Positions 52,425-63,731 are shown, counted from the stretch's first letter. The stretch is 64,000 bases of DNA from Amphiura filiformis (GCF_039555335.1 NC_092647.1:7067459-7131458), one strand, 5' to 3'. Made by a program: numbers and translations. The notes: generated by a model not told the origin, from the sequence alone.

Positions 52425-52730
52425 AAACTTTTCCTGCAAAGATCACTGTTCAGCGAAGTCTACCTTTGAGTGTAAAATCCTCGCACAGATGACAATTTCC
52501 AAACTGGTGCTACTTTCACCAATCATATACTTTCTCCAGGAAAGTTTTTTCTCTGCATTGATTAATATCAAAGGTGTGGTGTTTCGTAAGCCAGACTCCA
52601 GCAAGTTGATAGAAGAATAGTAATACCTTGGGGAGGAGGAACACTTTCGTGTACTCAAAATCTCCTTTGATATTATCGGCTATGAAAAATGACTGGTTTA
52701 CAGGTACCTCTATCTGAAGGCAAATAATTA
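52425..52730 (-). pseudogene. Second copy of the block at 47445-47800
   Basis: See 47445. The same order of similar stretches is kept (GATCACTGTTCAGCGAAG, CCTCGCACAGATGACAAT, CCAGACTCCAGCAAG). Supports a tandem duplication of a segment that also included the membrane-anchor exons. Confidence 0.4.
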
Positions 52731-52826
52731 TAGACAACCAACACATTAGAGAGCCTTCTGTCTTTTCTGTTTTATACCAAAGTAGTAAAACTTGCTTTCT
52801 GATCAAAACGGGATTCCCCTAAAATT

Positions 52827-52829
52827 TGT

Positions 52830-52900
<71 letters not shown>

Positions 52901-52945
52901 TTCATTTATTTATTTATTTATTTATCATTTATTTATTTACATTCG
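52827..52945. repeat. (TTTA)n microsatellite
   Basis: About 28 copies of TTTA with a few interruptions. The apparent FIYLFIYL frame is an artefact. Confidence 0.97.
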
Positions 52946-53319
52946 GTCGAAGCCAGGCGAAGCCCAATAAATTCAAGGGATGCCATCCGCATATGACGGG
53001 ATTCTTGCATGATTACTTGAATACATGGAGAAGGCCTGTCTAATTAGCATGAGTCCAATTGTTATTTAAATAGAGTGTTGTTATTAAAAGAACTTGCTAG
53101 AGTGCGTCAATATGTTAGCAGACATGTGGCAAACGATCCAATCCAGTCTTCCTATTAATGATCACAGTGACTCTGCCATCTGTTGTTATTAAGTTTATGC
53201 CGTATATAAACCGTTTTAAAACTATATTTGACACCATAAAATATTAAAACATGTAATTTGATAATTAAAATTCCTCAATGAGGTGTGGGGAAGGTTGGGG
53301 ACGAATCGGCTCTAAAAAA
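52946..53319. other. Intronic or intergenic, nothing recognised
   Basis: No feature seen before the 5'-truncated LINE. Confidence 0.4.
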
Positions 53320-56300
53320 CAAAAGGGTCACACTTTGGATTTGGTTATGGTTAAAGAGAATGATCATGTTGTCAAGCCATATGTGACCCGGCAGCACAAA
53401 CGAGCCGTAAATTCCCTAAATTGTATTCTGAGTTATGGTGTAAAATGTGTACGAAGGTCGTATTCATCGGTCACTTAAAGTGAAAGCCCCACTTTTGGTT
53501 CAAGTTCCTTGGGGAATTAGTCAAGGTTAAAATTTATCCATGTAAATTCTGTTCTGTCTGTCATCAAAGTAACAGGTGTAAGTCAGTTCTTCAGTGGAGA
53601 ACTGGCCAGATGGGGCTTCCTGTTTAAGCTGGCGCGACATCTGTCTTATTTGGATAGTCACAATACCAATCAATAATCCTATTATTGAAGTGGATAATAA
53701 GCTTCTACCTTAGATGGCTATAGAACTTTTAATAGCTCTGGTCTTTGTTTGCTTTTGCTAAATCCTTTTCAAGTGGTGTGTTATTTGTATAGATATGCAT
53801 AACCAACAATTAACAATGAGAGAACCTTCTTAAACCTCGTTGACTTGGGGATGATTTGAAATGACCGCCAATTATGACTGTTTGATATTTATTGCCAGCA
53901 ATGTGGAAAAAGAGACACACATAGAAACGAAAAAAGCTATAATTTTGTTGAAGGAGCAAAGTTTAACTAACCATAACTCCGCTTCTAGATATCGTTTGAA
54001 GTCAAATGATATACCATTTTTAAGTTTATGATGTTTATTTTTTAAACACGAAATAAAACAAAATTGACCGGGGGAGGAATTTACGGCTCATTCGCCGTGG
54101 ACGGTCACATATGACATCCACCCTGTTCATGTTTCTGATCATTTTCTCATACTTTGTGACATTGATTTTAAGAAGCAGTCAATTGTCAGAGCCACCAATG
54201 TGTACAAAGCGCGTAATTTCCGCAATATTGATCCTGTTGCTTTTGAGGAAGACCTTGTGTTCAAGCTCAATACCACTGATGATTCCATGGATGAGGCACA
54301 TGTCGACCTTGTCCAGTTTTATAACAAAACCTGTAGCCAAGTACTTGAGACCCATGCACCTGCCAAAGAAAAACCATGTACCGTTCGCATCAAACCTGAA
54401 TGGTTTAATCAAACTGTTCAGGATGCGCGACGCTTACGTAGGCGGAGTGAACGGCGCTGGCGTAAAACAAGGACTGAAGTTGACCGTCAAGCCTATATTG
54501 ATTCCCAGGGAAGCTGCAAAAACCATTAGCAAAGAGAAAGCATCTTTTTATAATGAAAGGCTACTCAATTGTAACACTAAGGACATGTATAAGACTATAA
54601 ATGCTCTTTTGAATAAGACCTCACGTGACCTTCCAGATAGTAGCTCTCTAGCTACATTAGCTAATGATTTCTGTAAATATTTCATTGGTAAAGTAGAAAC
54701 AATTCGTGCTGATGTTGATGCTGTCCATGCTATCCCTTCAAACACCACTTCTCAATGTTCTACATCTACTAGCACATTGCAATGCTCGTTTGACAAATTT
54801 GAAGCTGTGTCTGAAGAAGATAATAACGCCATGGACCTCCAAGTCATGTGACCTAGACCCCCTCCCGACCTGGTTGTTAAAGAAACATATCCATATTTTT
54901 CTCTCTATTCTAACTAAGATTGTCAATAACTCCCTCCTTTCTGGCTGCTTTCCTGCTGAACTACGTAGGGCTACCATCACGCCTGTGCTAAAAAGGTGTC
55001 CCTTGACAAACAGCAGCTCTCGAACTACCGGCCTGTCTCCAATCTGGCCTTTGTTGGCAAACTGATTGAGAAGGTGGTCAGTGTTCAGCTCACCGAGTAT
55101 GTCGAGTGCAATAAACTGGCTGAGCCTTTGCATTCAGCGTATCGGGCTGCTCACAGCACCGAGACAGCACTCTTGGCTGTTCATAATACCATTCTCAGAG
55201 CTATTGATGACAACAGGGCTGTCTTTGTGGTGTTTCTGGACTTGACTGCCGCATTTGATACGGTGGATCATCGTATTCTGTTGCAGCGATTGAGCCAAGA
55301 ATTTGGCATCATTGGTGATGCCCATAGAGTGTTCCAGTCCTACCTTGAAAATCGCAGTAGTCAGGTCTTTGTGAAGGGATGCTATTCTGATAAGGTTCAT
55401 CTGCCTTATGGTGTCCCCCAGGGATCGGTCATTGGCCCGATATTGTTCACCTATTACACTCGTGCCAGCGGGAACATTATTCGTAATCATGGCCTCCAAT
55501 ATCACCTCTATGCTGATGATGTTCAGCTGATTATCACCTTTAATCCTGCCATCCCGGGTGATGCAGCTTGTGCCTTGTTCAAACTTCCCAACTGCATCCA
55601 TGAGCTACAAGCTTGGCTCATCAGTAACAAGCTCAAGCTCAATATGACGAAGACTGAGTTTTTTGCTGCCTCTTCTGATTATCACTACATTAATCTCAAA
55701 CATCTCGCCCTTTATTTGGATGGGTTGGAGATCTCTGTATCTTCATCCATAAAGAATTTAGGGGTCATTTTTGACCATGACATGAAGATGTCCAGTTATG
55801 TTGCTCATTTGTCCAAAACTTTGAACTGGCAGATTGGCAATATTTGGAGGATAAGGCGTTTCCTTAGTTTTGATGCGTGTACCAATGCGGTTAGGACTAG
55901 ACTTGTCCTGTCCAAGATTGATTACTGCTCCTCCTTGCTTAATGGCATCTCCCAGAAAAACCTCACCCGACTACAGCTTCTCCAGAACAAGTGCGCCAGA
56001 CTCATTTTCAGAGAACCAAAATATACGCATACTTCTCCTTTGCTTCATAGTCTGCACTGGCTTCCAGTTGCTAAACGTGTCCAGTTCCGCACTCTCGTCC
56101 ATGTTTATAAGGTTCTTGCTTCATCTACACCTGAATACCTGTCCTCCATCCTTCACACCCGTCATTCTGGGTACTCTTTGCGCTCTACTGCTGCCACTTG
56201 TCTTTCCATTCCAAGATCCCACAAGTTGGCTGGTGACAGAGCATTTTCCACCATTGCCCCTGTTCTATGGAATGGTTTGCCTTCCCACATTCGTGACTTT

Positions 56301-56425
56301 CAAAAAGAACCTAAAAACTCACCTTTTCACCTAATGTTTCCTCCCTCTTGCATTTTTCCTTTTCCATAGCGCTTTGTTTCTTCATTTAAAAAGCGCTCTC
56401 TAAATCTGTGTATTATTATTATTAT
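53320..56425 (+). mobile_element. CR1/L2-group LINE, 5'-truncated, with nearly intact RT
   Basis: The endonuclease piece KKQKGHTLDLVMVKEND (53320-53380) is interrupted by a MITE and resumes at 54110 (HPVHVSDHFLILCDIDFK). A linker with two frameshifts follows. The RT at 54996-56369 is one 457-codon frame: NYRPVSNLAFVGKLIEKVV, AAFDTVDHRILLQRL, YGVPQGSVIGPILFTYY, catalytic YADDVQL and the C-terminal WLPVAKRVQFRTLVHVYK. The 3' end is a short (ATT)n run at 56411-56425, as in L2/CR1-like elements. The RT looks recent although the element as a whole is broken. Confidence 0.9.
53381..54115. mobile_element. DNA transposon/MITE inserted in the LINE
   Basis: Left CATATGTGACC ... CGAGCCGTAAATTCC and right GGAATTTACGGCTCATTCGC ... 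GGTCACATATG are inverted copies of about 40 bp. Removing it rejoins the LINE endonuclease frame. No transposase. Confidence 0.8.
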
Positions 56426-56629
56426 AAGTGCTCAGAAACAATATTGTTCATTATTATGTCTTCAGAATCTGGGCTCCTATACTTTGTACATAACCTGGCT
56501 GTCTGATCAATTTGTGTATCGGTCCCCTGGAGCTACAGGGTTTTTGTGTATCGGTCTGTAACCTCTTCATAGAGTGCACAGTTCATATACTTGATATGCA
56601 GAAATCTCCATGTATGTCTATTTAGGTGT

Positions 56630-56955
56630 GATTTTTGACCAAAAATCACATTTTTGACCAAAAATCACATTTTTGACCAAAAATCACATTTTTCACATTT
56701 TTGACTAAAAATCACATTTTTGACTAAAAATCACATTTTTGACCAAAATCACATTTTTGACCAAAATCACATTTTTGACCAAAAATCACATTTACGACCA
56801 AAAATCTCATTTTTGACAAAAAAAATCAGTTTTGACCCTAAAATCACACATTTGACCAAACACATTTTTGAAAAGAAATCACATTTTTAAGCAAAATCAT
56901 ATTTTGACCAAAAATCATTGTTTTTTTACTAAAAATCGTGTTTTTGACCAAAAAA
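56630..56955. repeat. Short tandem repeat ATTTTTGACCAAAAATCAC
   Basis: About 16 degenerate copies of a 17-20-bp unit; the unit is itself near-palindromic (TTTTTGACCAAAAA). Confidence 0.95.
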
Positions 56956-56964
56956 AGATTCTGA

Positions 56965-57133
56965 AGACATAATAATGATAAAATTGGATGGATACTTTCG
57001 CATGATACCTGAATTTATCGATCTCGCTAGAGTTTTCAAATATCACGCTCGACTTCGTCTCGCGTGATATTTGAAAACTCTAGCTCGACCGATAAATTCA
57101 GGTATCACGCTCAATCCATCCAATTTTATATCA
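56965..57133. repeat. Hairpin element
   Basis: AAAATTGGATGGATAC and GATACCTGAATTTATCGATC on the left return inverted (ATAAATTCAGGTATC, ATCCATCCAATTTT), with TTTTCAAATATCACGC close to the centre. Confidence 0.85.
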
Positions 57134-57644
57134 AGGTTGCCCACAGGGTTACAAAGGCACAATTAGCACTCAAATCAGTAGTAGTCAAACTATAACTATA
57201 AATAATAGCCCCCGAAAGAAGGCAGGACCTAAAGAATGAGCCACTCCAATCGCAAAGCTAAGGACAGTGTGAGCTCAGGACCTTGTGTAAAAGCTGGGTA
57301 GAGTATAAGAATCTGTCCTGCACAGACAAAAAGGTGACTATCATGAATGCGTAATGAGCTGGACCCTGAACATGCGCAGATGCGATGACCAAATGTGATT
57401 CTCGTATAAATAAAAACGTCTTTTCTCATAATTTTTTGAAGATCTAAGTAAAGTATCTGTTTCACAGAAAAAATAATTTTTTTAAATTACCTTTTGAAAA
57501 CAAAATGTGTGGCAGTGTTACCTATTTAGATTTGTTTTTATATTCTTTATTACCAATTTAAACCCAGTAATTCTAACTCGCTGTGCATGGTATTATAGCA
57601 ATAATTCAACTCGCTGATAGATGTATTATGCCTAAGATGCCTAA
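57134..57644. other. Intronic or intergenic, nothing recognised
   Basis: No gene or repeat identified. Confidence 0.4.
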
Positions 57645-58045
57645 GGAGAGCGTGGCGCAATGGTTAGGGTACTTGCCTTTAGTGCATGAGGTCCCGGGTT
57701 CGATTCCCGGCGGTGGCGATTTGCTGGGATATTGACTTGGAAAAAAAAGTCTGAAATTAATTGGCAACTTCTGTAGATTAAATTCAGACTTCCGCTCTCC
57801 CCATGGTTCATTTAGAATTGGGTAAATGAATCATGAAAGTACTCCGTCCTTCGGAGGGGACGTTAAGCCGTCGGTCCCGTGGACAGAGAGCCATACCTGT
57901 ACATGTATCTCGCAGCCAGTTTCGAAAAGAGTAGGGTGTTAACCCCTGACTGTTCACAACCCGTCCCGGTGTTCAAATGGACCCCAATGGAAATAAGCTT
58001 CAATAGAGGCTTTCTTGGGTTATCCAGGGTTGTCAAAAAAACCGA
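57645..58045 (+). repeat. tRNA-derived SINE
   Basis: The tRNA-like head 57645-57718 has an A-box (GTGGCGCAATGGTTAGGG) and a B-box (GGGTTCGATTCCCGG). The body carries the CCTTCGGAGGGGACGTTAAG motif, known from several invertebrate SINE tails, and CCGTCGGTCCCGTG. Confidence 0.75.
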
Positions 58046-59023
58046 ACAAATCAAATCAAAGACATCTCGGTACCATTTGGTTGAAGCTATCTTCAGTAGA
58101 TAGCAAATATTTATTCAGATTACGTTCAAAGTCAGCCTTGAACAATAAGAAATGTTTGGTGCTATGTTGTGTCTGTCTGGTTAAAAGGGCCTAGGGTATT
58201 TCGTGATCCACAGCATCAACCCCCCCCAACTTTTTTTTTAAGTGGATATTTTTATATCACTGGAAACCTCTGGCTACATAATGTTTATGTATAAAATATT
58301 TCTTGCAGATGAATTATTTTAGCAAAGATATCGTGAAATTTGAATTTCGTTCTGGTGCATGAAATTGAAATTTGAAAAATAATACCCATAATCATGCATA
58401 ACCATGATAACTCTCAAACGCAAAATCGGATTCCACTGAATATTGATATCTTCTGAAAAATGTCATAAAAGGAGGGGGCTTGGATCACGAAATACTGCTT
58501 TAATATATGCCTATTATAATACAAGCAGCTAATGTTTAACGATGGGAAGACCGATATTGTTCGGTTCCACGTCACGGTTTTGCCATTCAGAAGCTGACTC
58601 CTCCTTGGCTATGCCTTCAGTTTTAAAACATCGAACCTTCTTCAATTGAGCCTGCAGATGGTGCTCGCGATCTCGGAGTCTTTCTTGATGAGTCTCTCAG
58701 CATGTATATCTTGTAAACAATGTTTATCGATCATCTACCATGTCTACTGTCATGACTGTCTACAGCACTCGTTTAAATCACCAGTAACAAATGATCGTGT
58801 CTGACTAGTTCATATATCATAATGCCTATAATAATACAATCAGCTGATGCGTGCAATGGTTTGTCATACAATGAAATACACTTGCTACAGAGTTCATTAT
58901 ACTGTTTATTAACTGATCCATTTCAATAAACAAATCGCAAATATTGTGGTACGACAATGCGCCATATCTATTTTGGCAGTCAAATACCCGGCATCATTCA
59001 GTTGATCAGTTCTATATAGAATC
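58046..59023. other. Upstream region of first exon c
   Basis: No gene. Contains ATCAGCTGATGCG near 58845, also present upstream of exon b. TAATACAA(T/G)CAGCT occurs twice (58517 and 58832). Confidence 0.35.
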
Positions 59024-59299
59024 ATGTCTTCGTCAGCATATACTGTTATCAGAGCCGATTCAGAAAGGAAAGCTCTTGACAATGGAGATGTCACGGATAA
59101 GGATGGCCTGTCGAAGGAAAATGGAACTGTAAGCAAACGCGTTGGTGAGGGGAGTATGTGTATGATGATAGCGAAGAAATGGAATGTCTGAAAGTCGCCA
59201 ATCCTATAACGTTAGGTTTGGCCTTGGCCGTGATGTTCACAATGGTATTCTGTATTTTGTATTACAGTATAATGAACATGAAATTATTGGCAAAGTCAG
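59024..59299 (+). CDS. Membrane-anchor first exon, version c, with a 1-nt frame lesion
   Basis: Starts MSSSAYTVIRADSERKALDN, very like version b. The exon is 276 nt, one short of the 3n+1 needed for its phase-1 donor. Just after KRVGEG, in a run of four G at about 59149-59152, the frame shifts. Downstream the conserved EYVYDDSEEMECLKVANPIT, LALAVMFTMVFCILYYSIMN and KLLAKS continue in the other frame to a GTGAG donor. One more G in the run would restore the family frame, so this is either a homopolymer sequencing error or a recent null allele. The donor phase fits the Kunitz exon at 61834. Confidence 0.65.
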
Positions 59300-60639
59300 G
59301 TGAGTGTGCAGTATAGTGCCGAATATACCCCCCCCCGGGATCCATCACATTCCCAATGTCAAACAAAACCTTCAAAAAAGTGTACTAACACCTGGTGGAA
59401 GTTGGTGTCCAGTTTTGGTTACTCCTTCGTGTGATTTTACGCGAAATTAGGGTTAAGGTTAGTTTAGTGTTAGGATTAATAGGCTCAGGCTTAGGATTAG
59501 CTTACACAAAATAAGTACATTAAGGATCACCCTAAGTTCGTGAATGCCTTTGCATGCAATTCTTTAACCTAAAATCATGATCGGATGAGGTTAATATGCT
59601 CAAACACCACGCGCATTTGGGTAACATTGGGGAATTATTGCATGTCCATCCTACTTCGTCGAATATTGGGGGATTTGGTGGGTCACTTGCGTATACTTCT
59701 CTTTTTGTACTTCTCAATATCCCATACGGGATCAGGCATATGTATGTAGCAACATAAATCGGGCAAATTGTGGCAAGTTGTTATAGCAATATGACAATAG
59801 ACATGTCTTCAACAATGGAAAACTCCGGGGGAAAACTTTAACAGTGAAGTGTCTTGTCCAACCAGAAACACAAAATCAACACGGTCATTATGACACGTCA
59901 TGTGTTGAAATAATATGTTAATAATAACTGCCAAGAAAGCTTTCTGCCCATTTATAGCCGAAATAACAAGGTAAAGTTAAAGACCGTATTCAATTGCAAT
60001 ACCAGATTTCTGTAGCCAATTCAATGGATAAGGTCCATTGCAAGCATATCTGAATATCATTGCACACTCTGTGTTGCTAAATACAAATTCATTGTTAACA
60101 TGTAATGATTAATGTGTTTTAATATCGCAGAATATCAGTAAAAAGGTTGCCATGAGTACCGTAAACGGAATGAATACCCGGGGTGATAGGGCAGGCTGTT
60201 TACATATTGTTCGTGCCAAACGCCGTCAAGTAGAACGCAAGTTGGCGGGAATCAAGATCGAAATGTGACAGTTATTGTACTGGAAAGCAAAAACAGAACT
60301 GTAAGCGATTTAATTGCTATTGCAAAAACAAAACAAAAAATAAACAAAAAATGAAGAGAAATTATATTTTCTTGTAATGTTAAAGATGTCTACCGTAGTA
60401 TCAACTCTTTACTGAAGACAAATGTATTTCATCTACCATTTAATGACATCTTGTCAATCAATTTTCAACATATTTTGTAAAAAAGATAATCATAGGAATG
60501 ATTTTCATAATCTGCTTGCTATACCTTGTGATTCCTTCCTTAACCCATCTTAAACCATCCCACCGTTGGAACTTTGGAAACTTTTCGACCAGCCACTCTT
60601 GACGAAATATTAACGGCATGTATTAACCAAATTGTCAAT
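59300..60639. other. Intron between exon c and the Kunitz exon, left part
   Basis: Nothing recognised apart from AT-rich sequence and a short run of TTAGG-like motifs near 59450-59500. Confidence 0.4.
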
Positions 60640-60880
60640 ATAGCTTAATCAGCTCGTAATCGACGGGCCTTGTCACATCGCGGATTAATATCAATATATT
60701 TTATTTTGAGAATTGTCTTGTGATAGCTCGCCATTAAAAGCATCACAAATGATTAATTGAATTCTATACTTCGTCTACTTTTTAACACGCAGATAGACAG
60801 TTTAACTACATGTACGAGTATGTATATCACTATTAACTTTTAAACTACTTTTTGGCGTAGTGCTACTAAAAGCTAACTAT
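60640..60880. repeat. MITE-like repeat, copy 2 (see 7290)
   Basis: TTAATATCAATATATTTTAT, GAGAATTGTCTTGTGAT and the end AGCTCGTAATCGACGG match 7290-7540. Confidence 0.6.
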
Positions 60881-60889
60881 AGTAAATCC

Positions 60890-61640
60890 AAACGCATGGA
60901 TCCTCTTCCTACGTCATCGTCGTCGTGGTCCTATGACTGACCTTTGCGACCCTGTTAATGACGGTACTCCAGAAGCTTATGTCTTGAGCCGGACATTGAG
61001 CTGTGGTAAAAGAAAAATCTGTTGATTGTGTAATTCCATCAGTCCATCTAAGCTTCTGTCTACCTCTTCTACGACTGCCTTCTATGTGACCTTGCCTGCG
61101 TTATCTTCTTAATGTTATCACCATCTCATCTACAAATGTGGCTAAAATACTTCAATTTGAAGCGTTCTATATTTTGGCACATGGTAGCATTTTCTCCAAT
61201 TTGGTTTTTTGAACATTGATATTCTCAAGATCTTCCGTTAATGTTGTTTATCTTTTACCCACCAACTGATACCTGACCTGTGTCCTCATGATGTACTCCG
61301 CATGTTGAAAAGGTACGGTGACAGAATGCATCCTTGACGTACACCCTGGCCAATTGTGTCCCACTCACTGTCTCCACTCTCTGTTCTAACGGTGGCTTTT
61401 TGATTGTGATATAGTGAGCGATCAGTCACATGCTCAGAGAAGACCGTTTCTCTCATTATTTCATTTCTCATAGCTACCCTATGCCACACACAATCAAATA
61501 TATTCCAGTAGTCAAGGAAGCAAAGGTATAATGATTGTTGGTATTCCTTATTGTGGCCATTAGATTCCATAAGTTGCTGGTTTAGTTTCTTGTTTCTCTC
61601 CCTCACCCTTCTAAAGCCAGCCTGCTCTGGCAGTCTGGTG
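60890..61640 (-). mobile_element. LINE ORF2 3' remnant
   Basis: Reading leftward: LYLCFLDYWNIFDCVWH, SLYHNQKATVRTESGDSEW and GQGVRQGCILSPYLFN (RT core). After a gap near the 3' end comes RQKLRWTDGITQSTDFSF. The YADD box is missing, so it is an internally deleted dead copy. Confidence 0.75.
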
Positions 61641-61833
61641 GTAACTCATTCTCAAGTCAAGATGATTTCGGATTCTCTATTTTTTAGCCTTAGTTGTGTA
61701 GAATCTAGATGCAAATATGGTCAGAGGGCAGCTATTTCAGATAGGGTCGTTTACCCCGTTTACACTTTATTAACCCATCGATGGGTGTTATAGTTAATCG
61801 ACTTAATCGCAAATCTTTTTGTCTTCTGAACAG

Positions 61834-61995
61834 AAATTTGTCTGCAACCCATCGAGCCAGGACCATGCGATTCTAACAGCACACGGTGGGGTTATAACGC
61901 TGAGCTAGATGAGTGTGTCCAATTCATGTATGGAGGGTGTGATGGAAATCTTAATAAATTTCTTACTGAAGATGACTGTCAGAGCAAATGTGGTG
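61834..61995 (+). CDS. Kunitz/BPTI-type domain exon
   Basis: One complete Kunitz domain in one exon. Six Cys are spaced C-x8-C-x15-C-x7-C-x12-C-x3-C (CLQPIEPGPC, WGYNAELDEC, VQFMYGGC, DGNLNKFLTEDDCQSKC), with the conserved Y-N and Y-G-G-C-x-G-N-x-N-x-F. The P1 position, right after the second Cys, is Asp instead of the Lys/Arg of trypsin inhibitors, so classic trypsin inhibition is unlikely. Acceptor TCTGAACAG and donor GTAAGT. It enters with two bases, completing the phase-1 codon left by exons a, b or c, and leaves one base for the exon at 63459. The fold needs disulphides, so this part should be outside the cell. Confidence 0.92.
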
Positions 61996-62610
61996 GTAAG
62001 TTGACTAATATGCATAGGCATAGATCCAGGGAGACGAATTCCCCAAGTGATAATAGGGGGGTCTGGTCCATAAAATCACCCCCATATTAATGCCCGTATG
62101 GGTTTTTGACCAAATTAGCTTCATATTTGGTAATTTTAGCTTACAAAGTGCCCATTTTTGCTCTCTTGTGATGATCCACAGCCTTAACACGGAAAACAGT
62201 GGCATGATCGACGGGAATTATATAAATACACATTTTTATCAGGTTCGCCGTCACAAATAATAAAGGAGACAAACAGCCTTATCCCCCCCCCATTTCAAAC
62301 TTTTTATACCCTTTGAAACTGGTTACATGATGTTTGTGTGCAAAATATTTCTACAGATTCATTCGCTTGGCAAAATATTATCAAATTCAAAGCTTATGTA
62401 ATACACATGTATTACTCGCTAATACAAAATTGGATTCAACTCGGGAATACTCTTTTTCTACTGATAAAATACTGAAACATGTGATACCATAAAAAGAGGA
62501 TGATAGAGTCATAAAATACTCCTTTAATACCACAAAAAAATTTGAATTTTTATAATCGACTAGATAGAGTTCCTAATCTTTATACTTGTTGCACTTAATA
62601 TCAAACTTCA
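61996..62610. other. Intron, nothing recognised
   Basis: AT-rich intron sequence. Confidence 0.4.
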
Positions 62611-62611
62611 G

Positions 62612-62820
62612 TGAACGGCTCTTTTCAGAGCCACCAAAACCATTAAATTGAGCAGGTAGGCGAGGTCTGCTTGTTTTCTGTGGACAGTGGACAGTTTTCA
62701 GTGACCGGCTCTTTTCAGAGCCACCAAACAAACCTTTAAAATAGCAGATAGACAAGATCTGTTTGTTCTCTACTGGTAAGGGGTAGTCTTCAGAGAACGG
62801 CTCTTTTCAGAGTCATCAAT
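62612..62820 (+). repeat. Three histone-type 3' stem-loops in tandem (period about 90 bp)
   Basis: GGCTCTTTTCAGAGCC stems at 62617-62632 and 62707-62722 are perfect matches to the metazoan histone mRNA 3' stem-loop, including the ACCAAA flank and an upstream AAC/ACC. A third at 62800-62815 (GGCTCTTTTCAGAGTC) is slightly decayed. The sequence between stems is also weakly repeated. No histone gene is present. It lies in the intron after the Kunitz exon. Confidence 0.75.
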
Positions 62821-62989
62821 AGGCAAGGGGCGACCTACATGTCTCATTCTTAGGTACTTTGTCCTGAAGAAGTCAGAGCTACTCTTAACGAAAGCTTGAC
62901 AGTTCTTAACTTGTCTGACGGCGAACCCGCTAAAAACCCACTAACTGTTTTGAATTCCCGTCGTAAAAGCATATCTCACAATATAATAA

Positions 62990-63405
62990 CAGATCTTCAG
63001 CAGGCAGCATAATAGATACACCTGTAATAATACATCTTCAGTATATGGCATGACACATAATAATGTATCTTCAGTAGATAGGACAATACATTTACTAATA
63101 ACACATCTTCAGTAGATAGGACAATACATGATAACACATAGTAGATAGCACAACACATAATAATGTATCTTCAGTAGATAGCATAATATATTATATTCTT
63201 CAGTAGATAACATAATTGATATAATTGCTTATAACAAATCTTCAGTAGACAGCATAATAGATACATCTGTAATAATACATCTTCAGTAGTTGGCACAATA
63301 CAAAATATCACATCTTCAGTTGACAACATAATACATAAATATGTAATAACATTTCTCTAGTAGATAATAGATCAATCTTAGATGATACATCTTACAATAG
63401 ATTGC
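62990..63405. repeat. Degenerate tandem repeat with ATCTTCAGTAGATAGCA units
   Basis: About ten units built around ACATCTTCAGTAGATAG(C/G)A and ATAATACAT, spaced irregularly at 35-50 bases. Confidence 0.85.
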
Positions 63406-63458
63406 CAATAAATGAATCTAAGTAAATAACATTGTCTTTCTATTAATGTATGAAATAG

Positions 63459-63627
63459 GACTACCCATCGTGCCATCTAGACCCCAAATTACTACGATTT
63501 TGGTTGTTGAGAATAACAATGACACATCACAGGCTCCAGTAGAAATAAGCAGCGTTACAGTTGCGAATGGTTCCACACTGTATGACGCAATGGTTGCGGC
63601 TCAGCAGCAGTATCCAAACGATTTCAG
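63459..63627 (+). CDS. DUF4430 / transcobalamin C-terminal-like domain, first exon
   Basis: Acceptor TGAAATAG, donor GTTAGT. Encodes LPIVPSRPQITTILVVENNN, then VEISSVTVANGSTLYDAMVA and AQQQYPNDF. The pattern V-x-V-x-x-G-S-T-L-x-D-A-M-x-x-A is the beginning of the beta domain found at the C-terminus of transcobalamin and intrinsic factor (Pfam DUF4430). N-glycosylation sequons (NDT, NGS) fit an extracellular location. In phase with the Kunitz exon and the next exon. Confidence 0.8.
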
Positions 63628-63731
63628 GTTAGTAGTGTTTGGAATGGCGAGCCTGCTATAGCCACAGTCTATGACCCTCACAGACTTAGCGAGCGTAACC
63701 ACTCGATCGGAGATCTCCAGTTTTAATGTTA

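Noticed and set aside
52792-53043. Hydrophobic frame rich in F-I-Y-L repeats
   Set aside because: Translation of the (TTTA)n microsatellite.
56630-56955. CRISPR-like array
   Set aside because: Units are contiguous and degenerate without unique spacers, and the genome is eukaryotic.
57645-57718. A functional tRNA gene
   Set aside because: Head of a SINE: imperfect cloverleaf and a continuous SINE body.
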